64,000 nucleotides of DNA from Paenirhizobium naphthalenivorans (GTDB lineage: Bacteria > Pseudomonadota > Alphaproteobacteria > Rhizobiales > Rhizobiaceae): positions 22,676 through 86,675 of the forward strand of contig NZ_BJZP01000021.1 of NCBI RefSeq assembly GCF_007992095.1, given 5' to 3'. Each line of letters starts with the position of its first letter. The stretch's first letter is position 1. Made by a program: the position numbers and the translations under genes. The notes under the pieces were generated by a model, which was given only the letters and a program-made list of their open reading frames with translations, made no database searches and was not told where the DNA came from. Shown here in pieces: positions 18,501-30,811 of this stretch.

Positions 18501-19842
18501 ATTTGGGCGGTGTACCGTTATCGGCTAGGACATTGCCGACGAGATAGAGCGAGCCGCCGATCAGGATACGGGGCGGGGCGGCGTCCGGATCGATCCGCTC
18601 GGCGATCTCCTGAAGCGCCTCGGCAACCGATTCCATCGGAGCGGCCACCAACCCGGCCTCGAAGGCGGCATGAGCCAGAGCGACGGGATCAAGCGCCGCG
18701 TCCGTGCCACGGATTGGCACCGTGAATACGTCCTGGGCAATATCGGCAAACGCGCGGAAATAGCCAACCGGGTCCTTGGTATTGATCATCCCGGTGATCA
18801 GGTAGAGCGGCCGCGACTGACGCTCTTCGAAACCGGCCATGGCCTCGGCGATTACTTCACCCGCGCCCGGATTGTGCCCGCCGTCGACCCAAATCTCCGC
18901 GCCCGACGGCGCGAAGGCAATCAGATTGCCTTCGGTCAGCCGCTGCAGGCGACCTGGCCATTCAACCGAATTCATCGCTTTTTCCGCCATGGCTGCAGTC
19001 ACCTCGAAGCCGGCGGCCTTGACCGCGCGAATCGCTGCCGCCGCGTTGCCATACTGATGCCGCCCCGGCAGCCGCGGCAGCGGCAGATCCATCAGGCCGA
19101 ATTCGTCCTGATAGACAAGCCGACCGAATTCCTCGTGAGCACCGAAATCCTGACCAAAGACAGCCAGCGGACAGCCAAGACGCTCAGCCGTTGTAACCAG
19201 CACCTCACGGGCCGAGTCATATTCCTGCTGACCGATCACCACTGGTTGGCCGCGCTTCATAATTCCCGCCTTTTCAGCGGCGATCAGTTCGACCCGGTCT
19301 CCGAGATAGGGCTGGTGGTCGAGAGAGATCGGCATGATCACCGAGACGGCCGGCGTCTCGATGACATTGGTCGCGTCGAAACGACCACCGAGGCCGACCT
19401 CGATGATAGCGACGTCGGCAGGCTGTTCGGAAAAAAGCAGGAAAGTCACGGCCGTCAGGATCTCAAAGACGGTAATCTGCTGACCGCCATTGGCGATGGC
19501 GACCCGCCGTAAGGCATCGGCAAAAACCGTATCCTCAACCAGTTGCCCCGCCCCACCCTTGACGCCGATACGGTAACGCTCGTGCCAGCGGACCAGATGG
19601 GGCGACGTGTGGACATGGACGCTGAGGCCCTGCGCCTCGAGCAGCGCACGGCAGAAGGCCGTCACCGAGCCCTTGCCGTTGGTGCCGGCCACATGAATGA
19701 CCGGTGGCAGCCGGTCCTGCGGATTGCCCAGCAGTTCCAGTAGCCGACGGATGCGTGTGAGGGAGAGATCAAAGCCCTTCGGGTGCAACCCCATGAGCTC
19801 GTTGATCACCTGTTCTGCCTTGCTGAAGGCGGGGTCGGCCAT
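18499..19842 (-). CDS. folC: Bifunctional folylpolyglutamate/dihydrofolate synthase
   Basis: Adds glutamate to folates and joins dihydropteroate with glutamate. The 447-residue protein has the family P-loop HVAGTNGKGSV (about 50-60), EVGLGGRFDATN and the Mur-ligase-like segment VDGGHNPGAGE. The ATG at 19842 is preferred; a GTG at 19848 adds two residues. It follows accD by 45 bp in the trpFBA-accD-folC order familiar from rhizobia. Confidence 0.96.
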   Translation of the reverse strand: MADPAFSKAEQVINELMGLHPKGFDLSLTRIRRLLELLGNPQDRLPPVIHVAGTNGKGSVTAFCRALLEAQGLSVHVHTSPHLVRWHERYRIGVKGGAGQLVEDTVFADALRRVAIANGGQQITVFEILTAVTFLLFSEQPADVAIIEVGLGGRFDATNVIETPAVSVIMPISLDHQPYLGDRVELIAAEKAGIMKRGQPVVIGQQEYDSAREVLVTTAERLGCPLAVFGQDFGAHEEFGRLVYQDEFGLMDLPLPRLPGRHQYGNAAAAIRAVKAAGFEVTAAMAEKAMNSVEWPGRLQRLTEGNLIAFAPSGAEIWVDGGHNPGAGEVIAEAMAGFEERQSRPLYLITGMINTKDPVGYFRAFADIAQDVFTVPIRGTDAALDPVALAHAAFEAGLVAAPMESVAEALQEIAERIDPDAAPPRILIGGSLYLVGNVLADNGTPPK

Positions 19843-19887
19843 ATTCACAATATTCCGCTGCTTCGCGTTCCAGGGCCGATAAGCGAC

Positions 19888-20793
19888 TTAGGCCGATGCC
19901 TTCTCAGGCACGGCAGACTCGGCTGCTGTCGCGCCCACGCCGACCGGGCGCTTCAACATGATCTTCAAAGTCCGCGCGAGCAGCGACGGAATATCATGGC
20001 GCTTGACCACCATGTCTATCATGCCATGTTCCAGCAGATATTCGGAGGTCTGGAAGCCTTCCGGCAGCTTCTCGCGAATAGTCTGCTCGATGACCCGCTT
20101 GCCGGCAAAGCAGATCTCTGCGCCTGGCTCGGCAATGTGGAGATCCCCTAACATCGCATAGGATGCGGTCACGCCACCGGTGGTCGGATTGGTCAGCACG
20201 ACGATATAGGGAAGGCCTGCTTCCTTGAGCATGTCGACCGCGACCGTGGTACGCGGCAACTGCATCAGCGAAAGGATACCTTCCTGCATGCGGGCCCCGC
20301 CAGAAGCGGGGAACATGACGAGCGGGCACTTCTCCGCGATGGCACGTTCAAACGCCTTGACGATAGCCTCGCCGGCGGCAATCCCGAGCGAACCACCCAT
20401 GAAGTTAAACTCATGAACGACGGCAACCAGCTTGACGCCTTCAACCGTGCCAACGCCGGCGAGAATCGTGTCTTCCTGCTCTGTCTTCAGGCGGCTGTCC
20501 TTCAGGCGGTCGGCGTATTTCTTCGAATCGCGGAACTTCAGCGGATCCTGTGCCACCTTCGGCTGCGGCAAGGCTTCATAGCGCCCCTCGTCGAATAGAT
20601 CGGTCAAGCGTGCCTTCGCCGGCATCTTCATGTGATAGCCCGAGGCCGGGATCACCCACTTGTTCTCCTCGAGATCCTTGTGAAAGACCATCTCGCCCGT
20701 TTCGGGACATTTGATCCAAAGATTCTCGGGAACCTCGCGGCGGCCCAACATGGAATTGATCCGCGGCCGCACGTAATTGGTAATCCAGTTCAC
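19888..20793 (-). CDS. accD: Acetyl-CoA carboxylase carboxyltransferase subunit beta
   Basis: A 301-residue AccD subunit that, with AccA, transfers carboxyl from biotin to acetyl-CoA to give malonyl-CoA. The carboxyltransferase core is complete ([39 protein letters not shown]). The N-terminal zinc ribbon is degenerate: where E. coli has four cysteines in two pairs, this protein keeps only the one in [11 protein letters not shown], and the second pair reads IPAS. It lies 38 bp after trpA in the same direction. Confidence 0.95.
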   Translation of the reverse strand: MNWITNYVRPRINSMLGRREVPENLWIKCPETGEMVFHKDLEENKWVIPASGYHMKMPAKARLTDLFDEGRYEALPQPKVAQDPLKFRDSKKYADRLKDSRLKTEQEDTILAGVGTVEGVKLVAVVHEFNFMGGSLGIAAGEAIVKAFERAIAEKCPLVMFPASGGARMQEGILSLMQLPRTTVAVDMLKEAGLPYIVVLTNPTTGGVTASYAMLGDLHIAEPGAEICFAGKRVIEQTIREKLPEGFQTSEYLLEHGMIDMVVKRHDIPSLLARTLKIMLKRPVGVGATAAESAVPEKASA

Positions 20794-20831
20794 TTGACTA
20801 ACTCCTGACTGTCCCAGTCAATATGGGAAGA

Positions 20832-21671
20832 CTATTCGGCGGCGGCAAGGCGAGCGGCATGAACGCCGGCCGAAAGACCACGAACGAAGGTGGCGACTGC
20901 CTGCACCGTATCGGCGGAGGCGTGGCCATCCTTGTCGAGCGAGGTCGCCACCTGATTGACGATCGCGGTACCGACCACCACGCCATCGGCGGAGGCGCCG
21001 ATCAGGCGCGCGTGTTCGGCGGTCTTGACACCGAAACCGACGCAGACGGGCAGATCGGTCTGGCTCTTGATCCGCTGGACGGCACCGGCGATCTTCGACG
21101 GATCAGGCAGGGCCGAACCGGTGATGCCGGTCATCGACACATAGTAGACGAAACCCGACGTGTTGGTCAGCACCTTGGGCAGGCGCTTGTCATCGGTCGT
21201 CGGCGTGGTGAGGCGAATGAAGTTGATGTCCTTGGCGCGCGCCGGGATGCACAACTCATTATCCATCTCGGCCGGCAGGTCGACAATGATAAGGCCGTCG
21301 ATACCGGCTTCGAGCGCATCCTCGAGGAAACGATCTACGCCGTAGACGTAGATGGGATTGTAGTAACCCATGATCACGATCGGGGTTGTGTCATCGCCCT
21401 TGCGGAACTCGCGGGCCATCTGCAGCGTCTTTCTCATCGTCTGGCCGCCCTTCAGCGCACGCTGGCCTGCCATCTGGATGGCCGGGCCATCGGCCATCGG
21501 GTCGGAAAACGGTGCGCCAAGCTCGATAACATCGGCACCGGCTGCGGGAAGCGCCTTCATGATTTTCAGCGAGGTTTCGTAATCTGGATCGCCACCCATG
21601 AAATAGGTGACGAGCGCCGGCCGGCCCTCAGCCTTCAGTGCGGCGAATTTCTTGTCCATACGAGCGGTCAT
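20832..21671 (-). CDS. trpA: Tryptophan synthase alpha chain
   Basis: A 279-residue TIM-barrel subunit that cleaves indole-3-glycerol phosphate to indole for TrpB. Catalytic residues E50 and D61 are present in [16 protein letters not shown], and the phosphate-binding GFGVKT loop is intact. The ATG at 21671 begins one base after the trpB stop, so the pair is tightly coupled. Confidence 0.97.
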   Translation of the reverse strand: MTARMDKKFAALKAEGRPALVTYFMGGDPDYETSLKIMKALPAAGADVIELGAPFSDPMADGPAIQMAGQRALKGGQTMRKTLQMAREFRKGDDTTPIVIMGYYNPIYVYGVDRFLEDALEAGIDGLIIVDLPAEMDNELCIPARAKDINFIRLTTPTTDDKRLPKVLTNTSGFVYYVSMTGITGSALPDPSKIAGAVQRIKSQTDLPVCVGFGVKTAEHARLIGASADGVVVGTAIVNQVATSLDKDGHASADTVQAVATFVRGLSAGVHAARLAAAE

Positions 21672-21672
21672 G

Positions 21673-22893
21673 TCAGAGCCCCATACCCAGAATCTTGCCG
21701 ACGGTGAAGATATCCTTGTCGCCGCGGCCACAGAGATTCATCACGATGATCTGGTCCTTGTCCATCTTCGGCGCGCGCTTGATGACTTCGGCCAGCGCAT
21801 GGCTCGGTTCCAGCGCGGGAATGATGCCCTCGGTGCGGGTCAGCATCTGGAAGGCCGCCAGCGCCTCGGTGTCCATGATCGGCACGTATTCGACGCGGCC
21901 CTGATCTTTCAGCCAGGAATGCTCCGGACCGATGCCCGGATAGTCGAGGCCGGCCGAGATCGAATGGCCTTCCTTGATCTGCCCGTCGCCGTCCTGCAAC
22001 AGATAGGTGCGGTTGCCATGCAGAACGCCCGGCGAACCGGCCGTCAGCGAGGCGCAATGCTCTTCGCCGTCGAGACCCTTGCCGCCGGCTTCGACGCCGA
22101 CGATCTTGACCGACGCGTCGTCGAGGAAGGGGTGGAACAGGCCGATGGCGTTGGACCCGCCACCGACGGCCGCCACCAGCATGTCCGGCAGCCGGCCTTC
22201 GGCCGCCATCATCTGTTCCCGGGTTTCGCGTCCGATCACCGACTGGAAGTCACGGACCATTTCCGGATAGGGGTGTGGACCGGCAGCGGTGCCGATCATG
22301 TAATAGGTGTCGTCGACATTGGTGACCCAGTCGCGCAGCGCCTCGTTCATCGCGTCCTTCAGCGTGCCGTGGCCGGAGGTCACCGGCCGCACTTCGGCGC
22401 CGAGAAGCTTCATGCGGAAGACGTTCGGCGCCTGGCGCTCCACGTCGGTCGCGCCCATGTAGACGACGCAAGGGATGCCGAAGCGCGCGGCAACGGTCGC
22501 CGAGGCGACCCCGTGCTGGCCGGCACCGGTCTCGGCGATGATGCGGGTCTTGCCCATGCGCTTGGCGAGCAGGATCTGACCGAGGCAATTGTTGATCTTG
22601 TGGCTGCCGGTATGGTTCAGCTCATCGCGCTTGAAGTATATTTTCGCGCCACCCAGCTCTTCCGTCAGCCGCTCGGCGAAATAGAGCGGGCTCGGACGGC
22701 CGGTATAATGGGTATTCAGATGGGCAAGTTCGGCCTGGAACTCGGCATCGGTCTTCGCCTTCTCCCACTCGTCCTGAAGTTCGAGGATGAGTGGCATCAG
22801 CGTCTCCGCGACGAAACGTCCGCCGAAAATGCCGAACAGGCCGTCCTCATCGGGTCCTTCGCGGAAGGAGTTGGGTCTGGGTGTCTCGTTCAC
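21673..22893 (-). CDS. trpB: Tryptophan synthase beta chain
   Basis: A PLP enzyme of 406 residues that joins indole and serine to make tryptophan. The PLP lysine is K99 in [10 protein letters not shown], and the phosphate-binding GGGSNAIG is present. Its ATG overlaps the trpF stop by 4 nt. No trpE, trpD or trpC is in the window; in rhizobia those lie elsewhere. Confidence 0.98.
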   Translation of the reverse strand: MNETPRPNSFREGPDEDGLFGIFGGRFVAETLMPLILELQDEWEKAKTDAEFQAELAHLNTHYTGRPSPLYFAERLTEELGGAKIYFKRDELNHTGSHKINNCLGQILLAKRMGKTRIIAETGAGQHGVASATVAARFGIPCVVYMGATDVERQAPNVFRMKLLGAEVRPVTSGHGTLKDAMNEALRDWVTNVDDTYYMIGTAAGPHPYPEMVRDFQSVIGRETREQMMAAEGRLPDMLVAAVGGGSNAIGLFHPFLDDASVKIVGVEAGGKGLDGEEHCASLTAGSPGVLHGNRTYLLQDGDGQIKEGHSISAGLDYPGIGPEHSWLKDQGRVEYVPIMDTEALAAFQMLTRTEGIIPALEPSHALAEVIKRAPKMDKDQIIVMNLCGRGDKDIFTVGKILGMGL

Positions 22894-23564
22894 TGTGCGC
22901 TCCCTGAAACCGGCTCGCGGGCCGAAGCCCGTTCGACTGCCGCGAAAAACTCGTCCATCTTGTCCAGATCCTTGACGCCCGGTGCGCTCTCCACGCCGGA
23001 CGATACATCGATACCTCGCGCCCCGGTTTCGCGGAGCGCGGCGGCGATATTGTCCCTATTGAGGCCACCGGAAAGCATGTAATCGACACTGTCGTCAAGC
23101 GTCTGCAAAACGCACCAGTCGAACGATACTCCGTTGCCGCCCGGCAGATCGGAACCAGCTGGCGGCTTGGCGTCGAACAAGAACCGATCCGCGATACCGA
23201 TATAGGGCTCGATCCGCTTCAGGTCATCGGGCTCGCGGATGGAAAACGCCTTCATCACCGGCAGCCCGCTCACCGCCTTGACGGTCAGCACCCGTTCTGG
23301 GCTCTCCTTGCCATGGAACTGCAGGATGTCTGGCCGAACCAACGCGATGATCTCGTCGAGCTCGTCGTTGTCGGCATCTACGGTAACGGCGACGATCTTG
23401 GCGCGTCCCCTCACCCGGTCGGCTAGGTGCCCGGCCAAGTCCGGTTCGATATTGCGCGGGCTCTTTTCAAAGAAAATGAAGCCGACATGGGTGGCCCCAC
23501 GCTCGACGGCACGATCCACCGCCTCCGGCGTCTTCAATCCGCAGATCTTTATATCGGGTATCAT
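22890..23564 (-). CDS. trpF: Phosphoribosylanthranilate isomerase
   Basis: A 224-residue TIM barrel catalysing the Amadori rearrangement of phosphoribosylanthranilate in tryptophan synthesis. The catalytic Cys lies in the N-terminal [11 protein letters not shown], and the aspartate side is seen in [23 protein letters not shown] residues near 160-190. I start at the ATG at 23564 because the family begins at this motif; nine further codons upstream are open. It is the first gene of trpFBA. Confidence 0.95.
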   Translation of the reverse strand: MIPDIKICGLKTPEAVDRAVERGATHVGFIFFEKSPRNIEPDLAGHLADRVRGRAKIVAVTVDADNDELDEIIALVRPDILQFHGKESPERVLTVKAVSGLPVMKAFSIREPDDLKRIEPYIGIADRFLFDAKPPAGSDLPGGNGVSFDWCVLQTLDDSVDYMLSGGLNRDNIAAALRETGARGIDVSSGVESAPGVKDLDKMDEFFAAVERASAREPVSGSAQ

Positions 23565-23637
23565 GGCAGCCGAAGTCGCACGAAAATGCAAAAGAGTCGA
23601 GCCAATTTGCTACGCAAGCTGTTCGCCGCGCCGACGA

Positions 23638-24393
23638 TCAATCGAAGTCGACGGCATGCAACTGGGTGCCATGCCGCTTCAGCCAGGCCTTAGCCGTCTC
23701 CATATGGGGACAAAGGTCGCGGCAAAGCGCCCAGAAAGCCGGTCCGTGGTTCATCTCCTGCAGGTGCGCGACCTCATGGGCCGCAAGGTAGTCGATCACC
23801 GGCGGGGGCGCCATGACAATGCGCCAGGAGAAACTCAGCTTGCCATCCCAGGAACAGGAGCCCCAGCGGCTGCGGGTATCCTTCATCGTCAGTGACCTGA
23901 AGGACTTACCGACAGCCTTTGCATGTCCGTCGACCAGCAGCTCGAGATCATGCCGGGCTTCCTTCTTGAGGAAATCACCGATGCGACGACCGAGATGCTC
24001 TTCCATGCCGCTTACGCTCAGCACTGGACCAATCTCGGAATCGATCGCTTCAGTCAGACCGCGCAGCCGGCCGGAATGGATGATGCGGTGAGGAACGCCC
24101 CGGAGCAGTATTTCGCCACCATCGGCGAGCCGTTTGTCACTCGAAAACTTGGCAAGCTTCACTTCGAGCCAGCCACGATGGCGCTCGAGAAAATCGGCGA
24201 TCTCGCGTTCCCGCAGACCGGGCGGGATCGTCATCTTCAGCCCCCTGCCGCCCGGCTCGATGCGCAGCGTGATGCGGGTGGCGCGCGGGTTGCTGCGGAT
24301 CGCCAGCGGCATCTCGCGACCGCTCACCTCGAGCACGCGGCTCGATGTGGCCGGTGCCTTTGACCGGGCTGGCTTTTGCAAGAATGAAAACAT
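23638..24393 (-). CDS. YgjP/WLM-type metal-dependent hydrolase
   Basis: A 251-residue protein of the DUF45/YgjP metallopeptidase-like family. The zinc motif HEVAH is at 206-210 with a third candidate ligand at H216 (NHGPAFW), and RWGSC at 176-180 is the usual companion motif. The biological substrate of the family is unsettled. There is no signal peptide, so it is probably cytoplasmic. It lies 73 bp upstream of trpF on the same strand. Confidence 0.88.
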   Translation of the reverse strand: MFSFLQKPARSKAPATSSRVLEVSGREMPLAIRSNPRATRITLRIEPGGRGLKMTIPPGLREREIADFLERHRGWLEVKLAKFSSDKRLADGGEILLRGVPHRIIHSGRLRGLTEAIDSEIGPVLSVSGMEEHLGRRIGDFLKKEARHDLELLVDGHAKAVGKSFRSLTMKDTRSRWGSCSWDGKLSFSWRIVMAPPPVIDYLAAHEVAHLQEMNHGPAFWALCRDLCPHMETAKAWLKRHGTQLHAVDFD

Positions 24394-24428
24394 GACTTCG
24401 TCTTAGCCGATTCGGACATTACGCGCAT

Positions 24429-24457
24429 AAAAAAGCCGGCACGCCAAGGTGCCGGCC
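24429..24457 (-). terminator. Rho-independent terminator after the DUF2852 gene
   Basis: On the minus strand, GCCGGCAC (24456-24449) pairs with GTGCCGGC (24442-24435) and is followed by a run of T residues (A-run at 24429-24434 on the plus strand). Confidence 0.85.
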
Positions 24458-24475
24458 GATTGCTCTCGATAAGGA

Positions 24476-24907
24476 TCAGACGCCGGTCGCGCCGGAAGCA
24501 GCGTTGTCGCTGCGGCGCTCGGTCGAACGGCCACGCATGAAGCGATCGAATTCCTCCTGATCCTTGGCGCGGCGCAGTTCGCGGACATAGCGGTCGAAAT
24601 CGGCACGCATCTCGTCGAGCTTACGACGTTCCTCTTCAAGGCGATCAAGTTCCGTCTTGCGCCAATCGTCGAAGGCGCCATTGCCGGTAGAGAAATGAGC
24701 GCCGCGGAATCCGCTGTGCCGGCACTTAGCGAAGATGCCGTCGGCCGTCTGATTGGCGTTCCGCTTGAAAGCGGCGAAACGATCACCAAAGACAATATAG
24801 GCCAGCATGGCCAGGCCCAGGGGCCAGAACACCATGAAGCCGAGCACCATCAAGGCAACGGTCGCCGGCGTCCAATCCGGCCGAAGCAGTGCTGACTGGT
24901 TCATCAT
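24476..24907 (-). CDS. DUF2852 membrane protein
   Basis: A small protein of about 143 residues with an N-terminal transmembrane stretch (VALMVLGFMVFWPLGLAMLAYIVF, about 15-40). A charged, probably coiled-coil region (KTELDRLEEERRKLDEMRADFDRYVRELRRAKD) and a polar tail follow. It matches the DUF2852 family of Hyphomicrobiales; the function is unknown. GAGGG lies 6 nt before the ATG at 24907, which favours that start over the adjacent TTG and ATG. Confidence 0.82.
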   Translation of the reverse strand: MMNQSALLRPDWTPATVALMVLGFMVFWPLGLAMLAYIVFGDRFAAFKRNANQTADGIFAKCRHSGFRGAHFSTGNGAFDDWRKTELDRLEEERRKLDEMRADFDRYVRELRRAKDQEEFDRFMRGRSTERRSDNAASGATGV

Positions 24908-25041
24908 CAATTACCCTCGCTTTCATCGGGGGCGATATGCCGTCCGATGAAATCGATGTGGGAAACGCTCCCCTTGCGTTCAAGGAGAGCATTTTGGCAA
25001 TCGGCTAATATACTGAAACCTTCACGAAAAACGTGAGCACA

Positions 25042-26322
<1,281 letters not shown>

Positions 26323-26649
26323 GAAATCTCGCCGCCTTTTGGTTTCCGCGTCGCGCGGTTTTTCCGTGGGTCTGCAAAACTAGCAGAGTTTGGTTAATTA
26401 GGAACCGCTTTGTTGGTACCCTCCCCCTGCTATCTTGGGGGTAGGCTATGATAGTCGTCATCCCGACAATTACACGAAGGCGTTAAAGTTCCACGGGCGA
26501 AGCTGGTTAACGCTGCTGCTCCTTGCATTCGATGGCGGCAAGGACAGGTGCTACACCTTGCAAGCAAATGCTCGACCTATATCTAATCTCGTCGCACTCA
26601 CTTATCCCACAGACCTAACCTATGTCTTTGATCCGGAGCTCTTGTCCCC
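26323..26649. other. Structured intergenic region, possible leader or small RNA
   Basis: No convincing gene occupies this gap. On the plus strand a CCCCC/GGGGG hairpin lies at about 26422-26441. Three complementary arms follow: TCCTTGC at 26520-26526, GCAAGGA at 26538-26544 and CCTTGC at 26556-26561. The middle arm can pair with either neighbour but not both, the logic of a switching leader. A CTATCT -10-like element sits at 26430-26435. The AT-rich stretch at 26390-26401 could hold the phaZ promoter. I cannot match it to a named riboswitch or sRNA family. Confidence 0.35.
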
Positions 26650-27249
26650 ATGACCACCAGCAATAGTCGCACTTCCGAATTCGATATCGACCCGATCTTT
26701 CTCGATCGTTGGTCACCGCGCGCGTTTACCGGTGAGGCAATGGACGAAACGGTGCTGTTGACCATTCTCGAGGCTGCACACTGGGCGCCTTCGGCTAACA
26801 ACTACCAGCCATGGCGCTTTGTCTATGCGTTGAACAGCGAGCCTGAATGGGACCGCTTCGTCGGTCTGCTGAATGAATCAAACCAGGTCTGGGCAAAATC
26901 TGCCTCCGCGCTGGTCTTTCTTTTTTCCGATACGCTGAGCCGCAGGCATGACGGGTCAGAGCCCAGGCTGATGCGCAGTCACAGCTTCGACACGGGGGCG
27001 GCCTGGGCAATGATGTCGCTACAGGCACTTCGCTCGGGTTATCTCGCCCACGCCATGGCCGGTGTCGACTTCGACGAGGCGATCAAGGTGCTCGGCGCGC
27101 CGGTCGGCTTCCATGCCGAGGCTGCAGTGGCCATCGGCAAGCGCGCCGACCCGGCCGGTCTACCGGATCACCTCAAGGCCAGAGAAATGCCGAACGGGCG
27201 GAAAAAGCTCGCTGATGTCGCCTTTGCCCGCGGCTTTCCGGTCGGCTGA
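26650..27249 (+). CDS. Nitroreductase family protein
   Basis: A 199-residue FMN-dependent nitroreductase-fold protein. The N-terminal RWSPRAFTGEAMDE, the flavin-binding APSANNYQPWRF and a C-terminal AIGKRADPAGLPDHLK are typical. Such proteins reduce nitro groups, quinones or related acceptors with NAD(P)H; the substrate here is unknown. A GGAGC site precedes the ATG. It is the only plus-strand gene between phaZ and gyrB and may be read through the structured leader. Confidence 0.88.
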   Translation: MTTSNSRTSEFDIDPIFLDRWSPRAFTGEAMDETVLLTILEAAHWAPSANNYQPWRFVYALNSEPEWDRFVGLLNESNQVWAKSASALVFLFSDTLSRRHDGSEPRLMRSHSFDTGAAWAMMSLQALRSGYLAHAMAGVDFDEAIKVLGAPVGFHAEAAVAIGKRADPAGLPDHLKAREMPNGRKKLADVAFARGFPVG

Positions 27250-27267
27250 TCGTCCAGGTTAACGAAG

Positions 27268-27283
27268 TGTTTCACGTGAATCA
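27268..27283. other. parS site 1 (ParB-binding centromere site)
   Basis: TGTTTCACGTGAATCA matches the consensus parS palindrome (TGTTTCACGTGAAACA) at 14 of 16 positions. It lies between the nitroreductase and gyrB stops, 26 bp centre to centre from the next site. Confidence 0.88.
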
Positions 27284-27293
27284 CTCCTTAGCC

Positions 27294-27309
27294 GGATTCA
27301 CGTGAAACA
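27294..27309. other. parS site 2
   Basis: GGATTCACGTGAAACA is a close match to the reverse-oriented parS consensus. Together with site 1 it forms an inverted pair just beyond the gyrB stop codon. Confidence 0.88.
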
Positions 27310-27315
27310 ACCTCA

Positions 27316-29751
<2,436 letters not shown>

Positions 29752-29817
29752 TCAGCAATCTTTCCAGTCAAATCTTCAAAAGGCCGGATCCTCGAATCAC
29801 CGGCTTCAAGCGAATGA

Positions 29818-29845
29818 ACTATAAGAGGTTTGAAGCAAGTTCCAA
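29818..29845 (-). promoter_or_regulatory. Candidate gyrB promoter
   Basis: Read on the minus strand, TTGGAA (29845-29840) and TATAGT (29823-29818) are separated by 16 bp, a fair sigma-70 match. It would leave a leader of roughly 60 nt before the gyrB ATG. Confidence 0.5.
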
Positions 29846-29854
29846 ATGCGGGAT

Positions 29855-29877
29855 CCGCATATCCCGTGGATATGCGG
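29855..29877. repeat. Perfect inverted repeat upstream of gyrB promoter
   Basis: CCGCATATCC (29855-29864) and GGATATGCGG (29868-29877) form a perfect 10-bp inverted repeat with a 3-nt centre. It lies 10 bp upstream of the candidate gyrB -35 and 15 bp after the XRE gene stop. Neither strand has a good T-run after it, so it may be an operator rather than a terminator. Confidence 0.5.
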
Positions 29878-29891
29878 CGTTTCTCGGGCCG

Positions 29892-30260
29892 TCAGGCCGG
29901 TTTTCCCGCCGCTTCAACCAAGTTTCTCAATTCTCGTACCACATCGGGCGAAAGGTGGCGAATCTTCAGCGCCAGTTCATTCGCCAAAGCGGTATATTCG
30001 GCGGGCATACCGGATGTATCGACGATGACGCGCGGATGGGAGGCATCGGCCACCATGAACAATTCTTCCGCCTCGTCCCAAATGATGTTGAAATAGCCGG
30101 CGACACGCTGGAGAAAATCAAAATTCGGCCGGCCACGTCGTCCGTGCTCAAGGGCCGATAGGTAAGCCGGGGAAACGCCGATCGCCGCCGCCATTTCCTT
30201 TTGCGAGACGCCCTTGCGATCGCGCAGGCGCCGCAAGGCTTCGCCGAAGGGGGTTGTCAT
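29892..30260 (-). CDS. XRE-family helix-turn-helix regulator
   Basis: A 122-residue protein with an N-terminal XRE/Cro HTH (LRRLRDRKGVSQKEMAAAIGVSPAYLSALEHGRRG, about 9-44) and a C-terminal helical part. It overlaps the Smr gene stop by 4 nt, so it is translated as the last gene of the Tim44-mltA-smr-xre run. It directly precedes gyrB by 140 bp. Its target is unknown; the inverted repeat just downstream is a candidate. Confidence 0.88.
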   Translation of the reverse strand: MTTPFGEALRRLRDRKGVSQKEMAAAIGVSPAYLSALEHGRRGRPNFDFLQRVAGYFNIIWDEAEELFMVADASHPRVIVDTSGMPAEYTALANELALKIRHLSPDVVRELRNLVEAAGKPA

Positions 30261-30811
30261 CGCCTTTCTCCCCCACCGCGTGACAGGCGGACATACAGAG
30301 CGCCCTCTCCGCCATGTTGCCGTGCCGCTGTCTCATAAGACGAAATGAGATAGCGGAATTCCGTCTTGGAAAACCACAGCGGCACGGCGCGCTTGAGGGC
30401 GCCGTCGCTGCCGAGCGAACTGCCCTTGCCGGTGATCACCAAGACATGGCGCAGACCGCGCTCGTGGGCCCGGATGAGAAAGTCGAGCAGGATGCCATGC
30501 GCCTCGCTCTGGATCAGACCGTGCAGATCGATCCGCGCTTCGAGCGCCAGGTGACCGCGGGAGAGCTTGCGCTTCACCGGCTTTTCCAGCGGATGATGAG
30601 TACCGCCCGGTTTTTTCTGTGGCAACGAATTCTCGGGCTGCCCGGAACTGTCGATATCCGGTTTGCTCACAACCGATGGCGCCGTGGGCTCACTGAACTC
30701 TTCCTCGAACTCCAGCAAATCCTGGAGCCGGCCTGGCATGGGTCGCGTCGAGCGCGCTACCTTGCCCCAGAGGATGCGATCTTCCGCGTTCAGTTTTCCT
30801 TTTCCCGTCAC
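30257..30811 (-). CDS. Smr/MutS2-like domain protein
   Basis: A 184-residue protein with a disordered, Pro/Ser-rich N-terminal half and a C-terminal Smr domain (about 90-180) containing RIDLHGLIQSEAH and the HVLVITGKGS motif. Smr domains bind or nick nucleic acids and in some proteins cleave stalled mRNA. The role here is unassigned. Both ends overlap neighbouring genes by 4 nt. Confidence 0.9.
   Translation of the reverse strand: MTGKGKLNAEDRILWGKVARSTRPMPGRLQDLLEFEEEFSEPTAPSVVSKPDIDSSGQPENSLPQKKPGGTHHPLEKPVKRKLSRGHLALEARIDLHGLIQSEAHGILLDFLIRAHERGLRHVLVITGKGSSLGSDGALKRAVPLWFSKTEFRYLISSYETAARQHGGEGALYVRLSRGGGERR

Noticed and set aside
26435..26653. A 72-codon frame ending in an ATGA overlap with the nitroreductase start
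   Set aside because: It starts with TTG without a ribosome site, resembles no family I know, and coincides with the hairpin-forming region. The overlap is probably chance.
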